DNA from: Falsiroseomonas sp046052145
Lineage (GTDB): Bacteria; Pseudomonadota; Alphaproteobacteria; Acetobacterales; Acetobacteraceae
Direction of reading: 5' to 3'
DNA length: 64,000 nucleotides
Assembly (NCBI GenBank): GCA_046052145.1
Contig: JBJOMW010000015.1
Span: forward strand, 1-64,000
Made by a program: the position numbers and the translations under genes. Positions 17,137 to 25,901 of the stretch are shown here, piece by piece. Every line of letters begins with the position of its first letter. The stretch's first letter is position 1. The notes under the pieces are model-generated. The model did not search any database and was not told the origin of the DNA. It was given only the letters and a program-made list of their open reading frames with translations.

Positions 17137-17955
17137 CTACTTCTTCGTCGCTTGCTTGCGACGGAGAGCGACATACTCGTCGTATGTACGGGCCGAGGCG
17201 GGGTCACGGGTCGGCGCTCCAGCCCCGCCCAGGACGGGCGGCGGCGGGGGAGCCGCAGAGACGCGACGGGGCGCAGACACACGCTGCTCCAGCCGCGCGA
17301 TTTCCATGGCCTGTGCGAGCGGTGGCAGCGCCGCGATGCGGGCCGCCTCCTGCTTGTTCCGCCCGAGGTAATAGGCAACGTCGTGACCGACCCCGGATTG
17401 CATGATCGCCTCAGCCATATGCTGGCTGATGGGCGTGCTAGGGTCGGCGACTACAAGGTCGAAGTCCTCATAACGCGTGCGGGCTTCTTCCGCGCGCGTC
17501 TGAAACTGCGCGACAACCGCCGCTCGCTCGCGCTGCTCGGCCTGTCGCCGTGCCTGCTCGGCACGCTGCGCCAGTTCGCTCTGCAACCGCTGCGTCGCCT
17601 TGGTTTCCGCTTTAGCGACCAGATAGTCTTCGTACGTCGGGAAGTCTTCGGGCTTCAATTCGGCCGGCTGCGGCGCTGCGGCGGGCTGGGTCGGCGCGGG
17701 CTGCTGCATAACAGCCGCCTGTTGCCGCCAGTATTCCGCTTCACGTCGCGCGGCCTCGCGCTCACGCACAAGCTCTCCGATGCGTTTCTGGATGGGCTTG
17801 GCTTTGGGCTTGTCGCCCTCGGCCTGGCCTTCCGCGCCTGCATCGTCGGCGGGAGCAGTTAGAGCCTGCTCATGCTCTGCGGTCGGCGAGGCCGCGTAAT
17901 CCAGCGCCGGCGGCGCGGCAGGCTGTTCGCCGGCCACGGTCGGATTGTCGCTCAA
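17137..17955 (-). CDS. scaffolding-like protein, coiled coil
   Basis: 272 residues, highly charged. A coiled-coil region covers about residues 60-165 (QKRIGELVREREAARREAEY, AQRAEQARRQAEQRERAAVV), preceded by an acidic Pro-rich N-terminus and followed by DFDLVVADPSTPISQHMAEA, a segment frequent in phage scaffolds. It ends in a basic tail (RKQATKK), as coat-binding scaffold C-termini do. The start codon is TTG at 17955 with AGGA 8 nt upstream. Located immediately before the coat gene, it should guide procapsid assembly. Confidence 0.75.
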   Translation of the reverse strand: MSDNPTVAGEQPAAPPALDYAASPTAEHEQALTAPADDAGAEGQAEGDKPKAKPIQKRIGELVREREAARREAEYWRQQAAVMQQPAPTQPAAAPQPAELKPEDFPTYEDYLVAKAETKATQRLQSELAQRAEQARRQAEQRERAAVVAQFQTRAEEARTRYEDFDLVVADPSTPISQHMAEAIMQSGVGHDVAYYLGRNKQEAARIAALPPLAQAMEIARLEQRVSAPRRVSAAPPPPPVLGGAGAPTRDPASARTYDEYVALRRKQATKK

Positions 17956-18011
17956 GGGTTGGGTCCTGTAGGTGCCGAGGGACCGCCCCGGCTCGGTCGC
18001 TGCTGCCCCCG

Positions 18012-18848
18012 CTATGCGGCGAGCAACAGGATTTCGATGTCTTCTTCTTCCTGCCGGTAGGCGATGGCGGCCTCTGCGGCAGCCACCGCCACCTCGGCGG
18101 CAATCAGCGCCTGTTCGGCGCGGGCCTCGGCCTCGCGGCGTGCGGCCAAGTCGGTCGCAACCCGACGGGCGGTAACGGCGGCCTCGCGCGCTGTACGCAC
18201 CTCGCGCTCGGCATCCGCCAGGGCGGCAGCATCACGGGCCGCCCGCTCGCGGTCCTCGACCTCTAGGCGCTGCCGCGTGCGCTGTTCGGCGCGAACCTCG
18301 GCAATGCGGCGGAACAGGTCGCGCGTGCTGCGCTCGCTGCTGCTGCCCTTCGGCGCCGGGGCCACCTCGTCGGCGATGACGGTGACGGTGCCGACCGAAC
18401 CGACGGCCGCAACGCCAGAGAGCGTGACGACGGCGGTGCCCGTGGCAGTCGCCGTGCCCGTGTCTGTGCTGGCCGCAACGCCGTCAGGGCTGGCGGTCGC
18501 TGCGGCGGTTGCGGTGACGCTGCCAAGAGCGGACGTGGCGGCCAGGCCGACCAGCGACGTCGTAGCGGTGCCCGTGGCAGTAACGCTGCCGGCGAGGCCG
18601 GACGCGGCCAAGCCCGACAGCGAGGTCGTCGCTGTGCCGCTGGCGGTGACAGTGCCGACGGCGCCTGTCGCCTGCTGGCCCGTCGGCGACGCGCTGGCGG
18701 CTGCTGTGACGGTGACGCTGCCGAGCGCAGAGGTGGCGCTGGTGCCGGTGACAGAGACGAGGACGTCAACGACGCCCTCTGTAATGCGGTCGTCAGCCGC
18801 CTGCGTGACGCGAAGGTCACCGGCCTCCGTTATGCGGCGGCCGTTCAT
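18012..18848 (-). CDS. virion protein with 22-residue tandem repeats and coiled-coil tail
   Basis: 278 residues. From about residue 37 to 160 there are six tandem units of about 22 residues of the type ATSALGSVTVTAAASASPTG, each a Gly-x-Val-Thr beta strand pair. Then a Lys/Ser linker and a long Ala/Arg/Glu coiled coil (about 175-270: AEVRAEQRTRQRLEVEDRER) ending in EEEDIEILLLAA. Such repeats occur in phage fibres and head decoration proteins. Function is unknown; it lies between the fibre genes and the scaffold. Confidence 0.7.
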   Translation of the reverse strand: MNGRRITEAGDLRVTQAADDRITEGVVDVLVSVTGTSATSALGSVTVTAAASASPTGQQATGAVGTVTASGTATTSLSGLAASGLAGSVTATGTATTSLVGLAATSALGSVTATAAATASPDGVAASTDTGTATATGTAVVTLSGVAAVGSVGTVTVIADEVAPAPKGSSSERSTRDLFRRIAEVRAEQRTRQRLEVEDRERAARDAAALADAEREVRTAREAAVTARRVATDLAARREAEARAEQALIAAEVAVAAAEAAIAYRQEEEDIEILLLAA

Positions 18849-18851
18849 GGG

Positions 18852-19043
18852 TTAGCCCTGCGGCGCCTCAACCGGCGCAGCATCCGCGATCACCAACTCA
18901 CCCGCCGCCACCAGGGCCATGATCGCGGCGTAGTCGGTGTTCGCCGGGTCGCACGGCACGAAGCTGGTCACGCCGTTGATGTCGCAGCGGATGCCTGCCG
19001 GGTTGCCGGACAGGTCGGTGTAGTGTTGGGCGTTGGTGTACAT
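18852..19043 (-). CDS. hypothetical protein, 63 aa, after the fibre gene
   Basis: Starts MYTNAQHYTDLSGNPAGIRC and contains DINGVTSFVPCDPANTDY and IMALVAAGELVIADA. This short pattern recurs next to tail-fibre genes in many proteobacterial phages and may be a fibre cap or assembly partner. It starts 2 nt after the fibre stop. Confidence 0.65.
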   Translation of the reverse strand: MYTNAQHYTDLSGNPAGIRCDINGVTSFVPCDPANTDYAAIMALVAAGELVIADAAPVEAPQG

Positions 19044-19045
19044 GG

Positions 19046-20338
19046 TTAGAGTTCCGCCGAGGTTGACAAAACAAAAGCGCATGCTCCGTTTGTATTTAAT
19101 GCACTAAAAGAAGCGCTGATTAAAGTTATTGACCCAGAAAAAACGTTGGCTACCGTAGGACCGCCATTCATAGCAGGAAAAGCGGTGACACTTGTAATTG
19201 ATGTCGTTGGCGTCGATCGCATGGTCACTGGAAAGTAACTTGACCAAGTTACATATTGACCCGCAAAACTTTGGCCGCCCCAAATTGTGGCTGATGTTGT
19301 ATTATAATACCGCTGGCACAGCGCCAGTTCCTGCCCGTACTGCCTGCGTTCAAACGGCGTGGCGACGGTGCCGACTTCGAGTTGGACGCCGGTTAGGTAG
19401 AAGGTAGCGCCAGCGTTGGCGATCCAGTTGGTCTGACTTGATGTTTGGAGGCGTTCCCCTGCCTGCCATCCGGCGGTTCCGGTAAAGCTGCTGCCCATAC
19501 CAAGAGCGAACGACACACCCACACCATAGGAAGTCCCAGTGTTCCAAGTGCCTGACGTGTCGCCTGGGATGGTGATGGTTTTGTATTCCCAGGTATTAGC
19601 CGAACCAATCGTGTACTGCACGACATAAGAGCGCGTGGGGCTGCCGTCATTCCCCAAGTGTACGCAGTAAATCCCGGTTACAGAACTACGCACCCAAAAC
19701 GAAAGCGTCACCGTCTGGGCGTTGGCTGTTCCCCACCCAAGATCAGCGACGTTCACACCTTCAATGAACTGGTCGATACGACATTGGTCGGTTGGCGCAG
19801 GTGTCTTGGCTGATGTGACTGTCGCAAGGTACGAGTTGACAAAACTTGGTGGGGCAACTGTGCTTCTCTGCGAACTAAAACCAAGTGATGTACCTAGGGC
19901 TACTGCGCGATACCTGTCGATAACGTAGCCAAAGCTATTAGTGAACGTCACGCTCGCCCCAGCATTCCGCTGGTCGATCCGCATGTCGCCATTGATAATC
20001 CGGTTCCGCAGGAAGCTGCTCGCCATCGCCGCAGTGCCAGCGAACGTCGCGTTGCCCGAAGCGTCGAGCCGCAGCCGCTCCGTGCCGCCAGTGCTAAACG
20101 CCAGCGTGTCGGCCGCCGGCGCAAACAGGCCGGTGTTGCTGTCGCCGGTCGGCGTCAACGACGGCGCAGAGGCCGAGCCGGCAGCAATCGCCACCGTGTC
20201 CGTCGCCGTGCCGCGCACATGCGTGGCGACCTGCGCCACCGTCAGGCGCCGCGACGTGCCGCCCTGGTTTGTCTCAAGCTGATCCGTCCCGCCCGCCGAC
20301 GAGGCTGCCGGCAGGTCGCTAATCTTAACGTTCGCCAT
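19046..20338 (-). CDS. tail fibre / receptor-binding protein
   Basis: 430 residues. The N-terminal 35 residues MANVKISDLPAASSAGGTDQ form an anchor domain common to phage fibres; then a beta repeat region (SNTGLFAPAADTLAFSTGG, ERLRLDASGNATFAG). The rest (from LRNRIINGDMRIDQRNAGAS) is a carbohydrate-binding-like module seen in many phage tail proteins, including YVIDRYRAVALG and TGVQLEVGTVATPFERR. Its last 250 nt are much richer in A+T than the surrounding genes, suggesting that the receptor-binding end was exchanged recently. Confidence 0.8.
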   Translation of the reverse strand: MANVKISDLPAASSAGGTDQLETNQGGTSRRLTVAQVATHVRGTATDTVAIAAGSASAPSLTPTGDSNTGLFAPAADTLAFSTGGTERLRLDASGNATFAGTAAMASSFLRNRIINGDMRIDQRNAGASVTFTNSFGYVIDRYRAVALGTSLGFSSQRSTVAPPSFVNSYLATVTSAKTPAPTDQCRIDQFIEGVNVADLGWGTANAQTVTLSFWVRSSVTGIYCVHLGNDGSPTRSYVVQYTIGSANTWEYKTITIPGDTSGTWNTGTSYGVGVSFALGMGSSFTGTAGWQAGERLQTSSQTNWIANAGATFYLTGVQLEVGTVATPFERRQYGQELALCQRYYNTTSATIWGGQSFAGQYVTWSSYFPVTMRSTPTTSITSVTAFPAMNGGPTVANVFSGSITLISASFSALNTNGACAFVLSTSAEL

Positions 20339-20340
20339 GG

Positions 20341-20781
20341 TCAGGCAATCCGGATGATGGCTGCGGAGGCGTTAGCCGCCGGGAAGACGATGGTGAAATC
20401 GCCGCTGGTGCTGGTCCGGTCGCTGCCGAAGTCCAGCACAGCCACCGCCGCGTTCGTGTAGGTGTGCCCCGGCGTCGTGTTGTAGATGAGCGCCCCGCGC
20501 GCCGTGATGGTCGCGCCGGCCCAAGTCACATCGGCAAAGTCGGTGAAGGCCGTCGTGCCGCTCGTCGTCGGGTTCACCGCCGTGAGCGTCGCACCGCCTG
20601 CGCTGTAGCCCGCCCCGCTCACCTCGTTCGTCGCCGAGTAGGCCGTCGTGGAAGCGTCGAGGTTGGCGGACGACGTGTAGAGCGCGACCTTGTAGGTGTC
20701 GCCGCCGGACGCACGGAAATCGTGGACCCCTTCAAGCAGTTGCTGCTTGAACGAAGTCGGCATCGCCTGACTGATTGGCAT
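20341..20781 (-). CDS. phage virion-associated protein, 146 aa
   Basis: Starts MPISQAMPTSFKQQLLEGVH. The sequence has FRASGGDTYKVALYTSSANL, EVSGAGYSAGGATL and FTDFADVTWAGATITARGAL, a beta-rich layout shared by many uncharacterised phage structural proteins encoded next to tail fibres. It overlaps the previous gene by one base. Likely a virion protein; exact role unknown. Confidence 0.65.
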   Translation of the reverse strand: MPISQAMPTSFKQQLLEGVHDFRASGGDTYKVALYTSSANLDASTTAYSATNEVSGAGYSAGGATLTAVNPTTSGTTAFTDFADVTWAGATITARGALIYNTTPGHTYTNAAVAVLDFGSDRTSTSGDFTIVFPAANASAAIIRIA

Positions 20782-21059
20782 CAGAGCCTCATCACCGCAG
20801 CGGCTGCGTCAGCCATGCCGGCCTCGCGCAGCCTGTTTGCTACCGTTGTCCTGTCGCTGCGCACGGCAGCCTGCATGTAGCCCGCGCAGAGCGGCACCAG
20901 CGCCGCGCGAAACGCCCGCGCTTGGTCCCGGATGGGCGCCGGCGCCGTGTCGGCAACGGCGACGATGCGGTCCACCAGACGCTCGGCGACTTCCTCGGGC
21001 GTATGCCCCCGCCCCTGCGTCGTCTGGACGACCACGCTGGGCACGCTGAGGGTCAGCAT
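20781..21059 (-). CDS. hypothetical protein, 92 aa, after the portal gene
   Basis: Mostly helical: MLTLSVPSVVVQTTQGRGHT, then EEVAERLVDRIVAVADTAP and ARAFRAALVPLCAGYMQAAV. Its ATG overlaps the portal stop by one base, indicating coupled translation. No motif recognised. Confidence 0.6.
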   Translation of the reverse strand: MLTLSVPSVVVQTTQGRGHTPEEVAERLVDRIVAVADTAPAPIRDQARAFRAALVPLCAGYMQAAVRSDRTTVANRLREAGMADAAAAVMRL

Positions 21060-23302
21060 CAGTTAACGGGCACCGGCTCGACGCCGACGGCGCGGCCTCG
21101 CTCGTCGCGCACCACGCGCTTCGGGGCAGCCATGACGCGGGCGGCGTCGGCCACCTGGGCGCCCATGGCACCAACCTGCTGCGCCGTCGCCGACATCTGC
21201 TGCGCGGCCTCTGCCACGGCGGACATCGCGGCGGACAGGTTCACGGCCATGTCCTGCATCGCCATGGAGGAGCCGACCTGCGCCTCGGCCACGGCCCGCT
21301 CCGTATCGGCGCCGAGCATAATACCGACCGCCGGCGCCTGCTTGGCCTGCGTCTCGCTCACCTTGATGGCGAACTGCGCTTCGGCCTTGGCCCGCTCCAG
21401 TTCCAGCCGCTGACGCTCGATGTCCAGCTTGGCCTGCTCAACCATGAGGTCGGCCTGCATCTGCTGCTGCTTCATCGCCAGTTCGGCCTGCTGCGTCTGC
21501 AAGTCCGCCTGCATCTTCATTTGCTCAGGGCTGGGCTGCTGCATCATCTGCATGACCTCGGGCGGGATTTCCTCGCCCTTGGCCTCTGCATCAGCCCGCT
21601 CGGCCATGCCTGGCGGCAGCATCGTCTTGAGGCGCGCCGCGATAATGCGCGAGCCCGGCCAATCCATCGCGTCCGCCAGCATGTCGCCCAGCAGCGGGGC
21701 GGCCTGCGGGAATACGCGCATGAACTCCAACATCGCCTGGGCGCTTTCCTCGCGCCGGGTGCTGAAGGACGGCCCCGTCTTCACCGTGACGTCGTAGCGG
21801 CCGACAGACAGGTCGTTCAGTCGCCGGCCGTCCGGCGTGTCAATGTTGAGCGTGGCGACCTCGGAGGCGCCGTCTTCGCCCAGGATGCGGACCACGCGCT
21901 CGGTGTCGTAGATGCGCGGGATGAGGTCCACCAGAATGCGGCCCGCGTGGGCCAGCGCTTTGGCGAGGTTGTCGATGTAGTGATAGGTGCCGACGTCGCC
22001 CTCGCGCTGACGGGCCAGGATGGCGCGGCCCGACGTCTCGTTCGACCGGGCGCCCAGCGCGGCATCGTAGATGCCCGTCGTCGCCTTCATGTCGTCGGAC
22101 GAGAGCGCGCTTTCTTGTATCAGCGCGGCGGGGACAGGTGGCGGGGCCACGCGCTGCGGCGGACCGCCAGCGCCAGGGTCGGGATTGTAGAGCAGGACGG
22201 ATTGATTGTCCTGATTGGCCCGCGCCCAATCCTCTTCGAAGTTCTTGACCTGCTCGGGCGTCGCCAGCCATGGCGACTTGGGCGCGAGCGCGATGGCCTC
22301 CACCGCCGCGCTGCGGTGGTAGTTGTACATCCGCTGCGGGTCCTTGGCGAAGCGCACAAGGCCATGGCGGACCACGCGGTCGCCCGTGACGATTTCAGAG
22401 CCGATGACGGGCACGATGGGGATGAACTTGCCCGGCCAGTCATACGGCCCGCCCAGCACGTCACCCGCGCTGATAAGGTAGCTGCAAATCTTGTGGCCCT
22501 TGCTCTCGCGGAAGCGAGCGCCGGCCATCTCAAGCTGCGCCAGTTCCTCGGGCGGGGCGTCGCTGACGTCGAACACCTCGCCGGTCGCCAGCGCCGCCAT
22601 GCGCTTCGTGACGGGCTTGCGGACCCAATACTCAGCCAGCAGCACCGTGTCGCGGCTGGCCCAATCGCGCCATTCGGTCGGCACGGGCCGGTCCATGTCG
22701 GACAGGGCGGCGTTCGGGAAGCGGGCGCGGAACGCCTTGCGCTCGACCCGCTCCAGCACGAAGCAATAGCGGGCGTCCTCGCGCGTCAGCTTCGTCGCCT
22801 GCGGGTCCCACACGACGGCAAAGGGGTTCCGCACCGGCTCGATGCGGATGTCCTGCTCCCAGGCATCATCGGCGACGTACTGCGTCGTGACCCGGAAATG
22901 GCCCATGCCGGCGGCGACCGCATGCTCGGCAGCCTGGATATAGGCCGTGTCGGCGTCCGAGACGCTTTCGATGTTGCGGATGAGGCCGGAATAGAGCGAC
23001 GCGACCTTCGTGTCGGCGCCGCCGTCCACGGGCCGAACGATGATGGCGGGCTTGTTGAGGCGGATGTCGCCGGTGACCTGGCGGATGAACTGCGGCAGGC
23101 GGTTGACGGTCAGCGTCGGGCGGCCATCCCGCACGCGCTGGCGCTTGACCGTTTCATCCCATTGCTCGCCGGCCAGGAAGCGCAGGTCGTCATAGGCGGC
23201 GTCGCGGTTGTCCTTGTCCGCGTCCAGCGCCTCACGATAGGCGTCGAGCGCGTCTTGCAGGATGTCGCGCGGGTCGTACCCCTCGCTCACGCTGCCATCC
23301 AT
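21059..23302 (-). CDS. portal protein, P22 gp1-like
   Basis: 747 residues. The family signature covers most of the protein: FLAGEQWDETVKRQR, RPTLTVNRLPQFIRQVTGDI, NPFAVVWDPQATKLTREDAR, FIPIVPVIGSEIVTGDRVVR, MYNYHRSAAVEAIALAPKSP and SGRAILARQREGDVGTYHY. The dodecameric portal is the DNA entry channel and head-tail connector. The last 180 residues form a long coiled coil (KLDIERQRLELERAKAEAQ), matching the helical barrel of P22 portal. The start at 23302 overlaps the terminase stop by 16 nt. Confidence 0.93.
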   Translation of the reverse strand: MDGSVSEGYDPRDILQDALDAYREALDADKDNRDAAYDDLRFLAGEQWDETVKRQRVRDGRPTLTVNRLPQFIRQVTGDIRLNKPAIIVRPVDGGADTKVASLYSGLIRNIESVSDADTAYIQAAEHAVAAGMGHFRVTTQYVADDAWEQDIRIEPVRNPFAVVWDPQATKLTREDARYCFVLERVERKAFRARFPNAALSDMDRPVPTEWRDWASRDTVLLAEYWVRKPVTKRMAALATGEVFDVSDAPPEELAQLEMAGARFRESKGHKICSYLISAGDVLGGPYDWPGKFIPIVPVIGSEIVTGDRVVRHGLVRFAKDPQRMYNYHRSAAVEAIALAPKSPWLATPEQVKNFEEDWARANQDNQSVLLYNPDPGAGGPPQRVAPPPVPAALIQESALSSDDMKATTGIYDAALGARSNETSGRAILARQREGDVGTYHYIDNLAKALAHAGRILVDLIPRIYDTERVVRILGEDGASEVATLNIDTPDGRRLNDLSVGRYDVTVKTGPSFSTRREESAQAMLEFMRVFPQAAPLLGDMLADAMDWPGSRIIAARLKTMLPPGMAERADAEAKGEEIPPEVMQMMQQPSPEQMKMQADLQTQQAELAMKQQQMQADLMVEQAKLDIERQRLELERAKAEAQFAIKVSETQAKQAPAVGIMLGADTERAVAEAQVGSSMAMQDMAVNLSAAMSAVAEAAQQMSATAQQVGAMGAQVADAARVMAAPKRVVRDERGRAVGVEPVPVN

Positions 23303-24567
23303 CCGCCGCTCCTTGCCGCCCGCAGGCGCGACCGAACCGCTGCCATATCGGGTTGCTCCGCTCTGTGGCCCGTGGCGAACACCGCGAAGGCGTCCGCCGC
23401 GTGGCTTGTCCAATCGTGCCGGGGCCTGTCCCGGAAGGTTTTGAGCCGCTCGTCGTAGTCCCGGCGGTAGAGGCGCAGCGCCTCCAGCCCGACCTTGCAG
23501 CGCTCGGCGTCGAACCAGCAGCGCGGGAGCATGAGACGGACGGCGTTGATGCTGTCGTCTTTGGCCTGGGCCGGGACGACGGTTGCCTTGATGCCAAGGC
23601 GGGCCAGCGTCTCGACGCGGGAGGTGCCGGTGCCGAGTTCGCGGGCCGCAGCGTCGTGCGGCAGGTAATGCGTGCCCCAGATGTAGGGCTTGCCCTGGAG
23701 AATGCGGGCGTAGTGTTCCAGGCCCTCGCCGCTAGCCTCGTAGTAATCCACGACGTGGACCTCGCGGCCGACGTTCTGGAAAAACCAGATGGCGGTGCTG
23801 TCGCCGACCCCGAGGTCCCAGGACGTGTGAACCTGGGCGGCGGGGTCAGCCGGAACGCGGCAAAGGCGGCCAGCCTGCTGGGCCTCGTCCAGCAGCTTGC
23901 CGTAGTAGGCGCCGAGGACAGCAGCATCGAAGCTGCATTCGTATTCCTGGGCGAAGGTGTCTTCGGTCAGGCGGCGCTTGGCGTCTTCCAGTTCCTCGGG
24001 CGGCAGGATGCCCGTTTCGCTGGCCCGGAGGCTGATTGCCATCCAGTCGGGGTCGCGGGTCGCCTCGTCGTAGACCCGGAAGAACTCGTTCCGACCCTTC
24101 GGTGTGCCGATGAACAGCGCCCTGCCCTGCCGGTCGGACAGCGCCGGGCGGACAACCGGCCAGATGCCCGGCTGCATGTCGGCGAACTCGTCCAGAACCA
24201 CATCGTCAAGGTAGAGGCCGCGCAGGGCGTCGTAGTTCTCGGCGCCGAACAGGCGGATTTGTGCCTGGTTCGGCAGCGTCACCCGCAACTCGCTCTCATG
24301 CGTCGCGGTGGCGATGTCGCGCGTGTAGGCTTTGAGGTAGTCCCAGGCGACCGCTTTGGCCTGGGCGTAGGTCGGGGCGATGTAGGCGCAGCGCGGGCGG
24401 GGTTTCGTGCAGGCGAGCGCCGAAATGATGAGGCGCTGAATGGCGGCGACAGTCTTGCCGGCGCGGCGATGCGCGACGGCGACGGCGTAACGCCTATCAG
24501 TCGTGACCAGGGGACGAAGCTGACGGCGGACCGGCAGGGTCAAGTCCCTCGTCGATGATGCGGACAT
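23287..24567 (-). CDS. terL: terminase large subunit
   Basis: 426 residues from ATG 24567. The ATPase domain has Walker A-type HRRAGKT (about 33-39), VVLDEFAD as Walker B with catalytic Glu (123-130) and the coupling segment LFIGTPKG. The RNase H-like nuclease domain shows acidic residues in SWDLGVGD, DDSINAVR and HAADAFAVF. It packages DNA through the portal. A GTG at 24591 could extend it by 8 residues; AAGGA lies upstream of the ATG. It overlaps the small subunit gene by about 70 nt and the portal by 16 nt. Confidence 0.93.
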   Translation of the reverse strand: MSASSTRDLTLPVRRQLRPLVTTDRRYAVAVAHRRAGKTVAAIQRLIISALACTKPRPRCAYIAPTYAQAKAVAWDYLKAYTRDIATATHESELRVTLPNQAQIRLFGAENYDALRGLYLDDVVLDEFADMQPGIWPVVRPALSDRQGRALFIGTPKGRNEFFRVYDEATRDPDWMAISLRASETGILPPEELEDAKRRLTEDTFAQEYECSFDAAVLGAYYGKLLDEAQQAGRLCRVPADPAAQVHTSWDLGVGDSTAIWFFQNVGREVHVVDYYEASGEGLEHYARILQGKPYIWGTHYLPHDAAARELGTGTSRVETLARLGIKATVVPAQAKDDSINAVRLMLPRCWFDAERCKVGLEALRLYRRDYDERLKTFRDRPRHDWTSHAADAFAVFATGHRAEQPDMAAVRSRLRAARSGGWMAA

Positions 24568-24946
24568 TGAGTTGGATGGGTCCTTCGCCACCGTCGCCGG
24601 TGTGCTGAACTTTGTCGCCGTAGGACTTCGGGGCGAGCTTGCCGGCCCGCCATTGGCGCGCCCAAATCTGCAACTTGATGACCTGCCAGTTGTCGGGCGT
24701 CGCTTGGTCGGCGAGGTCTACCGTCTCATCAATGATGGCGTGCTGCTGCGCTTCTCTCGCGCGCGCGATAACTGTCCTAAACGCCTCATCTTTCGCCATG
24801 CGCAGATAGACAGCGCTGCGGGGCGGCATGTCGTCGCCCGCGCAGATTTGGCTCAAGCCCTCGCCGGCAGACAGGCGCGCGCAGAGGGCATCAACGACTT
24901 CGGGGTCGTCCAGCGAAGGACGCGTCGGGGGACGGCCCGCAGGCAT
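24497..24946 (-). CDS. terS: terminase small subunit
   Basis: 149 residues. It starts MPAGRPPTRPSLDDPEVVDA and has an HTH-type DNA-binding region (GEGLSQICAGDDMPPRSAVY, LRMAKDEAFRTVIARAREAQ) and a helical oligomerisation part (DETVDLADQATPDNWQVIKL). This matches Sf6/P22-type small terminases, which recognise pac and load the large subunit. It is immediately upstream of terL and overlaps the upstream stop by one base (TAATG). Confidence 0.85.
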   Translation of the reverse strand: MPAGRPPTRPSLDDPEVVDALCARLSAGEGLSQICAGDDMPPRSAVYLRMAKDEAFRTVIARAREAQQHAIIDETVDLADQATPDNWQVIKLQIWARQWRAGKLAPKSYGDKVQHTGDGGEGPIQLNVRIIDEGLDPAGPPSASSPGHD

Positions 24947-25302
24947 TAGACGACGCCGGACACCTGCAGAAGCTGCGGGCAGGCCACGCGAAAGCGGGCC
25001 ACGCTTGTCTCGCCGTCGGCCGTGGCGGCGCAGAGGAGTTCGGCGACGTTGCCCTCGGTCAGCCCGGAGACGACGATGGAGGCGACGGGGCCGGTGATGC
25101 TGGCGCTGGTGCCGTTGGCGCCGGTGACGGTCCAGGCGACGGAGGGCGTGGCGCCGGCGAAGCGGCCGGTCCAATCCACGGCGTAGCGTGCGGCCTCGCC
25201 TTCTGCCTGCGTGTATGTGGAAACGCGGGCGTCGTCCTGCTGCGTGTCGTGGCCGGCGGGGTAGAGCGCCCCGTTAGCCAGGACGCGGAGCGTGCGAGGC
25301 AT
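24946..25302 (-). CDS. Ig-like/beta-sandwich phage protein, 118 aa
   Basis: Beta-rich: MPRTLRVLANGALYPAGHDT, ARYAVDWTGRFAGATPSVAW, TVTGANGTSASITGPVASIV, and ARFRVACPQLLQVSGVV. Alternating hydrophobic strands and the WTV...ASIVVSG pattern resemble Ig-like domains of phage surface proteins. It is transcribed just before terS, an unusual place for a decoration protein. Role unknown. Confidence 0.6.
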   Translation of the reverse strand: MPRTLRVLANGALYPAGHDTQQDDARVSTYTQAEGEAARYAVDWTGRFAGATPSVAWTVTGANGTSASITGPVASIVVSGLTEGNVAELLCAATADGETSVARFRVACPQLLQVSGVV

Positions 25303-25318
25303 GTGGGGCTCCGGGCAT

Positions 25319-25350
25319 AAAAAAGCCCGGCAGCCTGTAAGGCTCCGGGC
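25319..25350 (-). terminator. intrinsic terminator before the packaging genes
   Basis: On the minus strand GCCCGGAGCC...AGGCTGCCGGGC (25325-25350) forms a near-perfect hairpin followed by six T residues (25319-25324). It lies between the 156-aa gene and the 118-aa gene, so it probably separates early from late transcription; late genes would need antitermination or their own promoter. Confidence 0.85.
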
Positions 25351-25425
25351 GCAACTCTGACTTATACGGCTCGCCTACAAGCCTGCGCCGCGTCGCGTCA
25401 AGCGCTATTCCGGCACGCCGCTGCA

Positions 25426-25896
25426 TCACATGCCCCACATGTCGGCCAGCCGCTGGAAGGCGTCGCGGAGCGCGGGGACTTCGCTGGCGTCGGGCGTGCA
25501 GTTGAAGCCCACCACGGCGCGAACGAGGGCGGTGTCGCGGCCGAGAACGGCGTCTGCGGCGCGGAGGTCTGCAAGGGCCATGACCTGGCGCTCTGTGGGG
25601 CCGCTGCCGCCGTGGCCGCGCGTTGCGACGGCAAGGGTGGGGGAGCCTTCGACGGCGCCCTGGGCTTGCTCTAGGCGGACGAGGTAGCGGTCGGCGGCCT
25701 CGTGCTGTTCGTCGCTGATGCGGCCCTCAATCCAGAGGACGTGGTAGGCGACGCGAACGCGCGCGCCTTTGACGTCCCGGTTTGGGTTGTCGGGGTCGGC
25801 GCGGAAGTGTTCGACCACATCGCCCCGGCGGCGTCGGATGTCGGGGCCGAGGTCGGACACAGGTTCGGCGGCGCGCGCAGGGCGGCGTCGGGCCAT
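25426..25896 (-). CDS. hypothetical protein, 156 aa, last gene before the early terminator
   Basis: Starts MARRRPARAAEPVSDLGPDI. Helical and basic at the N-terminus, then HFRADPDNPNRDVKGARV, RISDEQHEAADRYLVRLEQA and ERQVMALADLRAADAVLGRD. It is the last gene before a strong intrinsic terminator and the packaging genes, the position of the late antiterminator Q in lambdoid phages. No Q motif is recognised; a late-regulator role is positional inference only. Confidence 0.6.
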   Translation of the reverse strand: MARRRPARAAEPVSDLGPDIRRRRGDVVEHFRADPDNPNRDVKGARVRVAYHVLWIEGRISDEQHEAADRYLVRLEQAQGAVEGSPTLAVATRGHGGSGPTERQVMALADLRAADAVLGRDTALVRAVVGFNCTPDASEVPALRDAFQRLADMWGM

Positions 25897-25901
25897 GGCG
25901 C

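Noticed and set aside
15270..17405. 711-codon plus-strand open frame across coat and scaffold genes
   Set aside because: Arg/His/Gly-rich composition with no domains; it is the antisense shadow of well-supported coat and scaffold genes in GC-rich DNA.
21521..23458. 645-codon plus-strand open frame
   Set aside because: Antisense shadow of the portal gene, which has clear family blocks.
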